From an uncultured Prevotellaceae bacterium (GTDB lineage: Bacteria; Bacteroidota; Bacteroidia; Bacteroidales; Bacteroidaceae), in contig CAMWKZ010000015.1 of the NCBI GenBank assembly GCA_947174945.1, positions 1 to 52,962 of the forward strand: DNA of 52,962 nt, given 5' to 3'. Shown here piece after piece: positions 44,304 through 52,560 of this stretch. The notes below the pieces were generated by a model. It saw nothing but the letters and a program-made list of their open reading frames with translations. It was not told the DNA's origin and did no database searches. Position 1 is the first letter of the stretch. Every line of letters starts with the position of its first letter. A program made the position numbers and the translations under genes.

Positions 44304-45061
44304 AAGTAACGCTTTTACAGACAGATATTCGCTGGGCTCGTCCTGACGAGAATATACTGGAGGCTGAAAAGCTAATGGCACAGCAGTCAGGTAGAGACCT
44401 TTATGTGCTGCCTGAAATGTGGAGCACGGGATTTGCCACCAAGCCGGAAGGCATTGCCCATACTGAGGGCAACAACGAGGCGTTATGCTGGATGCAAGAG
44501 CAGGCACGCCAACGTAAGTGTGCTGTATGTGGCAGTTTGGCCGTGCAACTGGCTGATGGCACTTTCCGCAATCGCCACTATTTTGCTGATGGGCGAACGG
44601 GACGGCTTACCTATTATGATAAGCACCACCTTTTCACTTACGGACACGAAGACCAGTATTATACGGCGGGGCAGGAGCATTGTATAGTGGAGTACGAGGA
44701 TTTCCGCCTGTTGCTGCTGACGTGCTATGACTTGCGGTTCCCTTGCTGGAGCCGATATGCAACGGAGCGTGAGTATGACGCAATAGTACTGGTGGCCAAC
44801 TGGCCTGAGTCGCGCCAGTCGGCATGGCAGGTGCTTACCCGTGCCCGCGCCATTGAGAACCAAGCCTACTTTATTGGAGTCAACCGTGTGGGTGACGACC
44901 TTTATAGCCATTATGACGGTGCCAGCGTAGTGGTAGACCCTATCGGGCGCATGTTGGGACAGTGCCGACGACATGAAGTGCAGGCACTGACCGTTGAGTT
45001 AAACAAGGCTGAACTGCAACGGCGACGCATGAAATTCCGTGTGCTTGACGACCGCGACTGA
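44300..45061 (+). CDS. Nitrilase-superfamily amidase (omega-amidase-like), TTG start
   Basis: Cytosolic carbon-nitrogen hydrolase of 253 aa. The catalytic triad is clear: Glu39 (LPEMWSTGF), Lys108 (YDKHHLF) and Cys142 (LTCYDLRFP), with a second Glu-region at RARAIENQAYFIGVNRVG. The LFTYGHEDQYY segment matches YafV/omega-amidase proteins that hydrolyse alpha-ketoglutaramate in methionine salvage. The start is a TTG that overlaps the upstream TGA (TTGA), and the protein then begins KVTLLQTDIRW, as expected for the family. Substrate is inferred. Confidence 0.88.
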   Translation: MKVTLLQTDIRWARPDENILEAEKLMAQQSGRDLYVLPEMWSTGFATKPEGIAHTEGNNEALCWMQEQARQRKCAVCGSLAVQLADGTFRNRHYFADGRTGRLTYYDKHHLFTYGHEDQYYTAGQEHCIVEYEDFRLLLLTCYDLRFPCWSRYATEREYDAIVLVANWPESRQSAWQVLTRARAIENQAYFIGVNRVGDDLYSHYDGASVVVDPIGRMLGQCRRHEVQALTVELNKAELQRRRMKFRVLDDRD

Positions 45062-45112
45062 GCATTTGGTCAGTAAAGAGGCGGCAAGAAAACGAAAATA
45101 ATCTTAATTTAT

Positions 45113-45144
45113 TTTGCGCTTTGACGGCTTATTAGTACCTTTGT
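45113..45144 (+). promoter_or_regulatory. Promoter of gyrA
   Basis: TTTG at 45113-45116, exactly 19 bases, then TACCTTTGT at 45136-45144. A 73-base leader precedes the gyrA ATG. Confidence 0.7.
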
Positions 45145-45217
45145 ACGCTAATAGAAAAATAGGTAAAACGCGCTGACGGGCTTAAAAATGGCCTTAAACG
45201 CAAAATAAAGAAGAATA

Positions 45218-47734
45218 ATGGACCAGACATTAGACAACGACAGAATTGTAAAAATCAACATTGAGGAGGAAATGAAATCCTCCTACATCGATTACTCAAT
45301 GTCAGTAATCGTGGCTCGTGCCCTGCCTGATGTGCGTGACGGCTTCAAGCCCGTCCACCGCCGCATCCTGTTCGGTATGATGGGCATTAATAACGTATCT
45401 ACACAGCCATATAAGAAATGCGCCCGCGTAGTCGGTGAGGTATTGGGTAAGTACCATCCTCATGGAGACTCGTCGGTTTATGGTGCATTGGTGCGTATGG
45501 CTCAGGAGTGGAATATGCGCTATACGCTGGTTGACGGTCAGGGTAACTTCGGTTCTGTAGATGGCGACTCTCCAGCTGCCATGCGTTATACAGAGTGCCG
45601 CCTGTCGAAGATGGGTGAACACATCATGGACGACTTGGAGAAAGACACCGTAGACATGGTTAACAACTTCGATGACTCGCTGCAAGAGCCATCAGTCATG
45701 CCGACGAAGATTCCTAACCTGCTGGTGAACGGCGGCAATGGTATTGCAGTAGGTATGGCAACGAATATGCCTACCCACAACCTGAGTGAGGTGATTGACG
45801 GCTGCTGTGCCTATATCGACAACCCCGACATTGACACCGATGGACTGATGAGATACATCCCTGGCCCAGACTTCCCCACGGGAGCCTACATCTATGGACT
45901 GCAGGGTGTGCGCGATGCCTACGAAACAGGCCGTGGTCGTATCGTAATGCGGGCTAAGGCAGAGATTGAGAGCACCGAGACGCATGATAAGATTGTAGTG
46001 ACGGAGATTCCCTACGGTGTGAACAAGGCCGACTTGGTGAAATATATTGCCGACTTGGCCAACGAGCACAAGATTGAGGGCGTGGCCAACGTGAACGATG
46101 AGTCGGGTCGCCAGGGTATGCGTATTGTGGTGGACTGCAAGCGCGATGCCAATGCCAATGTACTGCTGAACAAATTGTTCAAGATGACGGCCTTGCAGAG
46201 TTCGTTCTCGGTGAACAATATCGCACTGGTGAAGGGTCGTCCCCGCCTGCTGTCACTCAAGGAGTGTGTAAAGTACTTTGTGGAGCACCGTCATGACGTA
46301 ACCATCCGTCGCACCAAGCACGACCTGAGGAAGGCACAGGAGCGTGCCCATATCTTGGAAGGCTTGATTATTGCCGTGAACAACATCGATGAGGTGGTGC
46401 GTATCATCAGAAACTCGAAGACACCAAGTGATGCCCAGCGCAATCTGGAGCAGCGCTTTGAACTGGACGAGTTGCAGTCGAAGGCTATCGTTGATATGCG
46501 TCTGAGCCAGTTGACAGGTCTGCGTGTTGACCAGTTGCATCAAGAGTTTGACGAACTGATGAAGTTGATAGCCGATTTGGAAGAAATCCTGAACAACCCC
46601 GAGCGTTGCAAGGAGGTGATGAAGCAGGAATTGCAGGAGGTGAAGGATAAGTATGGCGATAAGCGTCGCACAGAGATTATTCCCTTCGACCATGAGTTCA
46701 ATGCCGAGGACTTCTATCCCGATGACCCCGTAGTGATTACTATCTCGCACATGGGCTATATCAAGCGCACCAAGCTGGATGAGTTCCATGAGCAGGGACG
46801 TGGTGGTGTCGGTGCCAAGGCTGCCCGCCATCGCGACAACGACTTTACCGAGTATATCTATCCTGCCACGATGCACAACACGCTGCTCTTCTTCACCCAG
46901 AAGGGACGCTGCTACTGGCAGAAGTGCTACGAGATACCCGAGGGCGACAAGAACTCGAAGGGACGTGCCATTCAGAATATGCTGAACATAGAGCCCGACG
47001 ATGCAGTGAATGCTGTGCTGCGCATCAAGAATTTCCAAGACGAGGAGTTCCTACAGTCACACTATGTTGTCTTTGCCACCAAGCAGGGTGTCATTAAGAA
47101 GACCCGTTTGGATGCTTATAAGAATCAGCGTGCTGCTGGTGTGCGTGCCATCAATATCAACGAGGGTGACGAGGTGGTAGGTGTACGCCTGACTAATGGT
47201 CATAACGAACTGGTATTGGCCAACAGGAATGGACGTGCCGTGCGCTTTGACGAGCAGGACATCCGTTCAATGGGCCGCGTGTCAACTGGTGTTATCGGTA
47301 TGCGACTGGATGGTGATGACGACGAGGTGGTAGGCATGGTATGCGTGAACGACCCCAATACGGAAACCATTATGGTGGTCAGCGAGAACGGCTACGGCAA
47401 GCGCTCTAATGTGGAGGACTACCGCAAAACGGCTCGTGGCGCGAAGGGTGTGAAGACACTGGCTGTTACCGAGAAGACGGGTCGACTGGTAGCCATTAAG
47501 ATAGTGACCGATGAGAATGACCTGATGATTATTAACAAGTCGGGCATACTGATTCGTCTGAAGGTGGCCGATGTGCGCGTCATGGGACGTGCCACGCAGG
47601 GCGTGCGCCTGATTAACCTGACGAAGAAGAACGACAGCATTGCCTCTGTGTGCAAGGTCATGTCAAGTCAGGACGAGGATGTGGAATACTCTGAGGGGTC
47701 AGAAACCACAGAGCCTACTGAGACCCAAGAATAA
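45218..47734 (+). CDS. gyrA: DNA gyrase subunit A
   Basis: Breakage-reunion subunit of gyrase, which adds negative supercoils. The 838-residue protein begins KINIEEEMKSSYIDYSMSVI. The winged-helix region has the catalytic Tyr124 (AAMRYTECRLSKM), with the quinolone-determining region just before it (GKYHPHGDSSVYGALVRMAQ, with Ser in the usual first position). The C-terminal beta-pinwheel starts near residue 510 and contains a GyrA box (EQGRGGVGAKA), which separates it from ParC. The acidic tail ends ETTEPTETQE. The TPR gene follows 30 bases later. Confidence 0.97.
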   Translation: MDQTLDNDRIVKINIEEEMKSSYIDYSMSVIVARALPDVRDGFKPVHRRILFGMMGINNVSTQPYKKCARVVGEVLGKYHPHGDSSVYGALVRMAQEWNMRYTLVDGQGNFGSVDGDSPAAMRYTECRLSKMGEHIMDDLEKDTVDMVNNFDDSLQEPSVMPTKIPNLLVNGGNGIAVGMATNMPTHNLSEVIDGCCAYIDNPDIDTDGLMRYIPGPDFPTGAYIYGLQGVRDAYETGRGRIVMRAKAEIESTETHDKIVVTEIPYGVNKADLVKYIADLANEHKIEGVANVNDESGRQGMRIVVDCKRDANANVLLNKLFKMTALQSSFSVNNIALVKGRPRLLSLKECVKYFVEHRHDVTIRRTKHDLRKAQERAHILEGLIIAVNNIDEVVRIIRNSKTPSDAQRNLEQRFELDELQSKAIVDMRLSQLTGLRVDQLHQEFDELMKLIADLEEILNNPERCKEVMKQELQEVKDKYGDKRRTEIIPFDHEFNAEDFYPDDPVVITISHMGYIKRTKLDEFHEQGRGGVGAKAARHRDNDFTEYIYPATMHNTLLFFTQKGRCYWQKCYEIPEGDKNSKGRAIQNMLNIEPDDAVNAVLRIKNFQDEEFLQSHYVVFATKQGVIKKTRLDAYKNQRAAGVRAININEGDEVVGVRLTNGHNELVLANRNGRAVRFDEQDIRSMGRVSTGVIGMRLDGDDDEVVGMVCVNDPNTETIMVVSENGYGKRSNVEDYRKTARGAKGVKTLAVTEKTGRLVAIKIVTDENDLMIINKSGILIRLKVADVRVMGRATQGVRLINLTKKNDSIASVCKVMSSQDEDVEYSEGSETTEPTETQE

Positions 47735-47764
47735 ATGAATTGTTAAACCAATATTTAAAAGCTT

Positions 47765-48973
47765 ATGAAAAAAGTATTTGTGATGGCAATCGCGCTCATG
47801 GCAAGCACCATGACCTTTGCCGGAAAGAGTGAAGCACTGAAGGCTATCACCAAGTCGAAGGACTACGCTGAGGCTGCCGCACTGTTGAAGCAGAGCATCG
47901 GACAACTGGCTGACGACGCAGAGAAAGCCGAGGCCTACAGCCACCTGTTTGAGCTGGCTATGGCTAAGGTGAGCAACGAGACGGGCATCATGACTGAGAA
48001 CCAGATGGCTCTGCAGATGGGCACAGGCAAGGTGAAGGAGTATGATACGCTGGGACTGGCTGATGCTATCTGCAACGCTATTGAGAATGTCATCGAGTGT
48101 GATAAGTACGACAAGCTGCCTAACGCCAAGGGTAAGGTAAAGCCTCAGTTTGACAAGAACCCCGCCCGTGTATGGGCTGTGCGCTCTCACTTGGTGAACA
48201 TTGGTCAGGAGGAGGCTCGCAAGGGTAACAGCCCTGCCGTGCTGAAGTACTGGGGCGTGTTTACCGACTCAAGTGCCGACCCTGTGTTCGCTGCTATGGA
48301 CAAGGCTCCTGAGAAGGAATATGCCGGACAGGTAGCTCTCTTTGCAGGTCGCTATGCCTACGAGGCCAAGGATATGGACCGTGCCAACAGGTATTTCGAG
48401 ATAGCCAAGCAGGACCCCACACAGAAGGCCGAGGCCGTTACCTTCCAGCTGTTCGCTCTGCGCTCTAACCTGAAGAACCATGCCGACTCAGTGAACTTCG
48501 TCAACCAACTGAAGGAGATGTATGCTTCAGAGCCTGAGAACGAGGTGATAGTTGATGCTATCAACGGTATGTATGAGGGTCTGGACAAGGCTGAGCAGGC
48601 TAAGTTCTTGGACGAGCACCTGAAGTCGCATCCCACTTCGTTTACCGCTTTGGCCAATAAGGGTCTGATGGCTGTTAATGCCAACAACGCCGAAGAGGGT
48701 GCCATGTGGTTGCGCAAGGCTGCCGATGTGAAGCCCGACAATGCTGTTGTTTACACCTATCTGGGTGCCTGTCTGAGTGTTCAGGCTTCCAATATGGATG
48801 ACAATACCAAGCGTAAGGAACTCTTCCAGCAGGCCGTTGAGGCTTTCGACAAGGCCAAGGAACTGGACCCCAACAAGCAGGCTGCCAACTGGGGCTACAA
48901 CCGCTATCAGGCATACTACGGTCTGTACGGTGCCGACGACCCCAAGACAAAGGCTGCTGAGGCAGATAAGTAA
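47765..48973 (+). CDS. Exported tetratricopeptide-repeat protein
   Basis: A 402-residue protein with a signal peptide (MKKVFVMAIALMASTMTFA). The mature part is helical and carries TPR-like pairs, for example YAGQVALFAGRYAYEAKDMDRANRYFEIAKQ (two segments near 180-215), FTALANKGLMAVNANN and VVYTYLGACLSV, with a final DPNKQAANWGYNRYQAYYGLYG. TPR arrays bind partner proteins; the partner is unknown. It directly follows gyrA on the same strand and probably shares its transcript. Confidence 0.8.
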   Translation: MKKVFVMAIALMASTMTFAGKSEALKAITKSKDYAEAAALLKQSIGQLADDAEKAEAYSHLFELAMAKVSNETGIMTENQMALQMGTGKVKEYDTLGLADAICNAIENVIECDKYDKLPNAKGKVKPQFDKNPARVWAVRSHLVNIGQEEARKGNSPAVLKYWGVFTDSSADPVFAAMDKAPEKEYAGQVALFAGRYAYEAKDMDRANRYFEIAKQDPTQKAEAVTFQLFALRSNLKNHADSVNFVNQLKEMYASEPENEVIVDAINGMYEGLDKAEQAKFLDEHLKSHPTSFTALANKGLMAVNANNAEEGAMWLRKAADVKPDNAVVYTYLGACLSVQASNMDDNTKRKELFQQAVEAFDKAKELDPNKQAANWGYNRYQAYYGLYGADDPKTKAAEADK

Positions 48974-49025
48974 TAGCATAACAATGTGGCTCAACGAAGA
49001 TAATTCGTTGCTTATCTAAAATATT

Positions 49026-49064
49026 AGCGATATGTTTTAGTCGATTTTGCTAAAGCATATCGCT
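49026..49064 (+). terminator. Hairpin after the TPR gene (likely terminator)
   Basis: A stem of about 15 pairs (AGCGATATG at 49026-49034 with CATATCGCT at 49056-49064, continued by TTTAG/CTAAA inside). The following ATTAATTAAT is AT-rich but not a true T-run. It closes the gyrA-TPR unit and marks the end of the housekeeping region. Confidence 0.65.
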
Positions 49065-49090
49065 ATTAATTAATAAAGTAAATCCCTTCG

Positions 49091-49207
49091 AGTATCTCCT
49101 TCGGGTTGCTCCAGTATCTACATCGACATGAAACAGTATCTGTTTACTATATAAACAGATACTAAAGCACCTCGAAATAGATACTGGAGCAACCCGAAGG
49201 AGATACT
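49091..49207. repeat. 117-bp nested palindrome
   Basis: A perfect 29-base inverted repeat (49091-49119 with 49179-49207) encloses a second perfect 12-base inverted repeat (49135-49146 with 49152-49163, five-base loop). The 7-mer AGTATCT occurs three times in the left half and its complement AGATACT three times in the right half. Two unpaired 15-base stretches separate inner and outer arms. No coding frame or T-run explains it. It lies in the 409-base gap between the TPR gene and hipB; apart from the hairpin before it and the hipB promoter after it, I see nothing else in that gap. It resembles a short palindromic mobile or integration-associated element, but its class is unknown. Confidence 0.85.
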
Positions 49208-49347
49208 GTTTGGTGAAAGTTGGCAAATTGGCGTTGATTTACTTGCCAATACAACATATCAAATCCTTGGTTAGACAAAGAATGTTAAATACAAGGATTA
49301 TTGACGAATATTTCATGTCAACCTATCATAAAATAAAGGAAAAGTAC

Positions 49348-49356
49348 TAACTTTGC
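49348..49356 (+). promoter_or_regulatory. -7 element (TAACTTTGC) for hipBA
   Basis: TAACTTTGC, 26 bases before the hipB ATG. An imperfect dyad (ACG, eight bases, CGT) lies just after it and could be part of a HipB operator, but this is weak. Confidence 0.55.
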
Positions 49357-49382
49357 ACACGTAAATATGCGTTAATGCAACG

Positions 49383-49703
49383 ATGACGAAGAATACAATG
49401 GGTACTAAATTGCCCCGAAAACTCACTGAAAAGATGCAGATTGTAGGGGAGCAGATAAGACTGGCTCGCCTTCGCAGAAATTTGAGTATGGCTCAGGTGG
49501 CAGAACGTGCCACCTGTTCCGAACTTACCCTGTCCCGAATAGAGAAAGGCTTTCCAACGGTAAGCATTGGCATCTATCTGCGAGTGCTCTACGCTTTGCA
49601 ACTTGACGATGATATTCTTCTCATTGCAAAAGAGGACGCTATTGGCAGAGGGTTGCAAGACCTTCAGCTCAAACGTCGTGGGCGTGCAACCAAGAAAGTG
49701 TAA
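49383..49703 (+). CDS. HipB-like helix-turn-helix antitoxin/repressor
   Basis: A 106-residue Xre-family protein. The helix-turn-helix reads IRLARLRRNLSMAQVAERATCSELTLSRIEKG (two segments, about residues 25-57), followed by a VSIGIYLRVLYALQLDDDI helix pair and a basic tail ending RGRATKKV. In HipBA modules the antitoxin binds the toxin and represses the shared promoter. It is three bases upstream of the hipA-like gene. Start at 49383 chosen; a second Met lies five codons later. Confidence 0.87.
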   Translation: MTKNTMGTKLPRKLTEKMQIVGEQIRLARLRRNLSMAQVAERATCSELTLSRIEKGFPTVSIGIYLRVLYALQLDDDILLIAKEDAIGRGLQDLQLKRRGRATKKV

Positions 49704-49706
49704 GGT

Positions 49707-50954
49707 ATGAGAAAACTATTGGTATATGCTGGTTTCGACTGGCTTAAAGAGATAGAGCTTGTTGGAGAACTTACTATGGACAGCATCCGTGGTGGAGAAA
49801 CGTATGGCTTCAAGTTTGACCCTGATTGGCTGAAGAACCATGCCGATGTGCTTTTGAGTGATGACATTAACAACTATGTGGGAATGCAATATACTCAGCA
49901 GGGGAAAGACGTCTTTGGATGTTTCTCAGACTCTTTGCCTGACAGATGGGGGCGTACCCTTGTGCTTCGCCGTGAACAGATTCTTGCAGCAGAAGAAAAA
50001 CGACCTGTGCGCAGGCTGTCTTCGATGGACTATCTGTTTGGCATTGATGATGGCTCTCGAATGGGTGGATTCCGCTTTAAGGAAGAACTAGACGGTGAGT
50101 TTATTAATGCTGCCAATGAATTGCAGATACCTCCTATAACCAGCATCAGAGAACTTATAGCGGCAAGCCGAGAAATAGAGCAGAGTGAAGAAAAGAATAT
50201 CCTTCCAGAAAAGAAATGGCTGATGCAGTTGGTTCATCCGGGCACATCGCTTGGCGGTGCTCGACCAAAAGCATCCGTGGTAGACGAGAATAAACAGCTG
50301 TACGTTGCCAAGTTCCCATCTAGAAAAGACTTGTACGATGTAGGGCTATGGGAGCATTTTGCTCACCTCATGGCAAATGCTGCAGGTATCACTTGTGCAG
50401 AGACCAAGGTTATATCTGCTGGAAGCAAGTATCACACTTTGCTCTCAAAGCGATTTGACCGCACCGCAGAAGGAAAGCGCGTTCATTTTGCTTCTGCCAT
50501 GACGATGCTCGGCTTAACCGATGGGCAGAATGCTTCTACGGGCAATGGCTACCTTGACATTGTTGACTTTATTGTTCAGAGCTGCTGCGATGTGGAAAGC
50601 AACCTTCAAGAACTGTTCCGCAGGGTAGCTTTCAACATCGCCATAGGCAATAGCGATGACCATTTCCGCAATCATGGATTCCTATTGACCAGCAAGGGAT
50701 GGACGCTCTCACCTGCTTACGACCTTAATCCGACACTGGCTCGTGAGCAAAGTCTTCTGATAAACGCATATACAGCAGAGGCAAGTTTTGACATCTTGCT
50801 GGAATCTTGTGGAGATTATATGCTTTCCTCTGAGAGTGCTCAGCAGATTATTGAGGACGTAAAACGTGCCATATCCACATGGAAGCAGGTAGCAACATCC
50901 ATCGGTTTGTTGCTATCTGAACAGAATATGTTTAAGGATAGGTTTGCTTTGTAG
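49707..50954 (+). CDS. HipA-family serine/threonine kinase toxin
   Basis: A 415-residue full-length HipA-type kinase. The N-subdomain 1 (about 1-110) contains GELTMDSIRGGETYGFKFD and GCFSDSLPDRWGR. The kinase core shows the ATP-loop GTSLGGARPKASV, a Lys in YVAKFPS, the catalytic NIAIGNSDDHFRNHGF and the metal-binding SPAYDLNP. All key positions look intact, so an active kinase is expected. E. coli HipA phosphorylates glutamyl-tRNA synthetase; the target here is unknown. It forms a toxin-antitoxin pair with the upstream gene at the edge of an AT-rich accessory region. Confidence 0.9.
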   Translation: MRKLLVYAGFDWLKEIELVGELTMDSIRGGETYGFKFDPDWLKNHADVLLSDDINNYVGMQYTQQGKDVFGCFSDSLPDRWGRTLVLRREQILAAEEKRPVRRLSSMDYLFGIDDGSRMGGFRFKEELDGEFINAANELQIPPITSIRELIAASREIEQSEEKNILPEKKWLMQLVHPGTSLGGARPKASVVDENKQLYVAKFPSRKDLYDVGLWEHFAHLMANAAGITCAETKVISAGSKYHTLLSKRFDRTAEGKRVHFASAMTMLGLTDGQNASTGNGYLDIVDFIVQSCCDVESNLQELFRRVAFNIAIGNSDDHFRNHGFLLTSKGWTLSPAYDLNPTLAREQSLLINAYTAEASFDILLESCGDYMLSSESAQQIIEDVKRAISTWKQVATSIGLLLSEQNMFKDRFAL

Positions 50955-51109
50955 TATCTCTTTTCTTACTTAACATTATTCACTTCCAATCGTACCGATG
51001 TTTATGTGTCGGCAGTTGGGGGATGGGGCAATTATTGAGAGAATTTCAATATTTTGAGAAAGTAAGCATTTTTGTGAGAATAAGAAGGCTATATATCAAG
51101 TTATTTTAT

Positions 51110-51118
51110 TATCTTTGC
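51110..51118 (+). promoter_or_regulatory. -7 element (TATCTTTGC) for the SIR2-TIR/STAND operon
   Basis: TATCTTTGC, 40 bases ahead of the ATG at 51159, inside AT-rich DNA; no clear TTTG at the -33 spacing. The 204-base gap after hipA holds nothing else that I can identify. Confidence 0.55.
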
Positions 51119-51158
51119 ATCATTAAATGAACGAAATGATAACAAATATTAATATATT

Positions 51159-52544
51159 ATGCCAAGAATTTCAAGACCTACAGACAAACCAAGTGGAAAT
51201 ATTACGAGTGATTTAAGCTGGGATACTTTCGTATCCGACATTATAAAAGGTAAATATGTATTATTAGTTGGAAGTGAAGTTATTCTAAAAGGGGAATATT
51301 CAGAAGGGGATTCTGCATTGGATATTTTGTCCAGTATTATAGAAGATTTGAAGGAAAGCGAGTTGTTAGGTAACAGGTTTTTATGCACTTCATTTACAGA
51401 ACTGGCAAGAAAGACAGGACTACCCGATGCAAAGATACGTTCATTAATAAACAATGCTCTTATAGGAAATGGAAAAGAAAAAAATTACTGTTGTGATACT
51501 GATGCCGTATCAAAAGAATTGAAAGACCTTTTGCGGACAAAATTTTTCAGGGTAGTTATGACTACTACTTATGATGAATATTTGGAAAATGTTATGCGCG
51601 AAATCTGGGGGAACGAGTTGCGAGTTATGAGTATTTATGATGAAGGTAGATCTTTTGATTTAGATGAAAAAGAGCAGAGTTCTGAAGAGTTTGATGTTCG
51701 CCCGACATTATATTATATATGTGGAAAGGTCAATAACAAAGGGAAAAAATTTGTGGCAACAGAAAATGATGCTATAGAGGTTGTTGCAAGGTGGTTTAGT
51801 AAGAATGCACCTTTGAACTTTTTGAACAACATCAGACCTAAAGGGGTTATTTCTATAGGCTGCAAATTTGATGATTGGCTATTCCGTTTCTTCTGGTATA
51901 TATTGCGAAGGGATGTAAACACTATAGACTCTTCCTTAAAAGATGCTGTTGCAGTTTCATTTAGTTCTGAATCTGGAAAAAAACTGAATGAATACTTAAA
52001 GAGCAAGAACGTATATACTGAGTCGAATGCTCGTTCTTTCATTTCATCAATATTAGAAAACAAAGACCAATGTGTAAAGAATATTGCTGCGGCAAATTCT
52101 CGCATGGGAGGTGTGTTTGTTTCTTATGCACACGAAGATATGCCAATTGTTGCTAGTATTGTTGAAAGATTGACAAAAGAAGGATTTGACGTATGGTTTG
52201 ACTCTGCAAAATTGGATAGTGGTGACAATTACGACTCAAGAATAGACAAAGCAATAGCTAAATGTAAAGTGTTTGTTCCTGTTCTCAGCCTTCAAGTTAA
52301 ACAAGATTTGTGTGATGGTCATACTGATAGATATTATATAAAGACAGAATGGGCTTTGGCGAAACAACGTACTAACATTGGTAGTGATGCTCAGACTATG
52401 TATGTTATGCCATTAGCCATAAGTGGTTATAATGAAAGGGAAGACTACCACTCAAAGTTTCCATTCTCAGGACAAACAGTTACGAATTTAATGGAATCCC
52501 CCATAAGTCGGTTTGTAGAGAAAATGAAACAGAATATCAAATAA
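51159..52544 (+). CDS. SIR2-like/TIR fusion protein, candidate anti-phage effector
   Basis: A 461-residue protein with two NAD-related domains. Residues ~20-290 look SIR2-like: KGKYVLLVGSEVIL, VVMTTTYDEYLE, YYICGK and VISIGCKFDDWLFRFFWYIL parallel the glycine loop, TTNYD, iHG and fiGysfsD elements of defence SIR2 proteins. The usual Asn is Thr137 and the usual His is Cys188, so NAD hydrolysis by this domain is doubtful. Residues ~317-455 form a TIR domain: GVFVSYAHED, VWFDSAKLDSGDNYDSRIDKAI and KCKVFVPVLS, with Glu397 (KTEWALA) at the catalytic position of NAD-cleaving TIRs. A STAND NTPase gene follows 16 bases later. The DNA is much richer in A and T than the neighbours, which suggests horizontal transfer. 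An NAD-depleting, abortive-infection role is inferred. Confidence 0.8.
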   Translation: MPRISRPTDKPSGNITSDLSWDTFVSDIIKGKYVLLVGSEVILKGEYSEGDSALDILSSIIEDLKESELLGNRFLCTSFTELARKTGLPDAKIRSLINNALIGNGKEKNYCCDTDAVSKELKDLLRTKFFRVVMTTTYDEYLENVMREIWGNELRVMSIYDEGRSFDLDEKEQSSEEFDVRPTLYYICGKVNNKGKKFVATENDAIEVVARWFSKNAPLNFLNNIRPKGVISIGCKFDDWLFRFFWYILRRDVNTIDSSLKDAVAVSFSSESGKKLNEYLKSKNVYTESNARSFISSILENKDQCVKNIAAANSRMGGVFVSYAHEDMPIVASIVERLTKEGFDVWFDSAKLDSGDNYDSRIDKAIAKCKVFVPVLSLQVKQDLCDGHTDRYYIKTEWALAKQRTNIGSDAQTMYVMPLAISGYNEREDYHSKFPFSGQTVTNLMESPISRFVEKMKQNIK

Positions 52545-52560
52545 CGTAAATTTAAGTAAT

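Noticed and set aside
45218..47734. ParC (topoisomerase IV subunit A) instead of GyrA
   Set aside because: A GyrA-box-like EQGRGGVG motif, a full C-terminal pinwheel and an acidic tail favour GyrA.
49026..49207. The terminator hairpin and the nested palindrome as one element
   Set aside because: Their sequences are unrelated and 26 unpaired bases separate them, so they are listed as two features.
51127..51220. Short upstream frame (MNEMITNINI...) overlapping the start of the SIR2-TIR gene
   Set aside because: About 30 codons, overlaps the main gene out of frame and has no recognisable motif; possible as a leader peptide but not supportable.
51159..52544. Identification as Thoeris
   Set aside because: Thoeris has separate ThsA (SIR2-SLOG) and ThsB (TIR) proteins; here SIR2-like and TIR are fused, no SLOG domain is seen, and the partner is a STAND NTPase.
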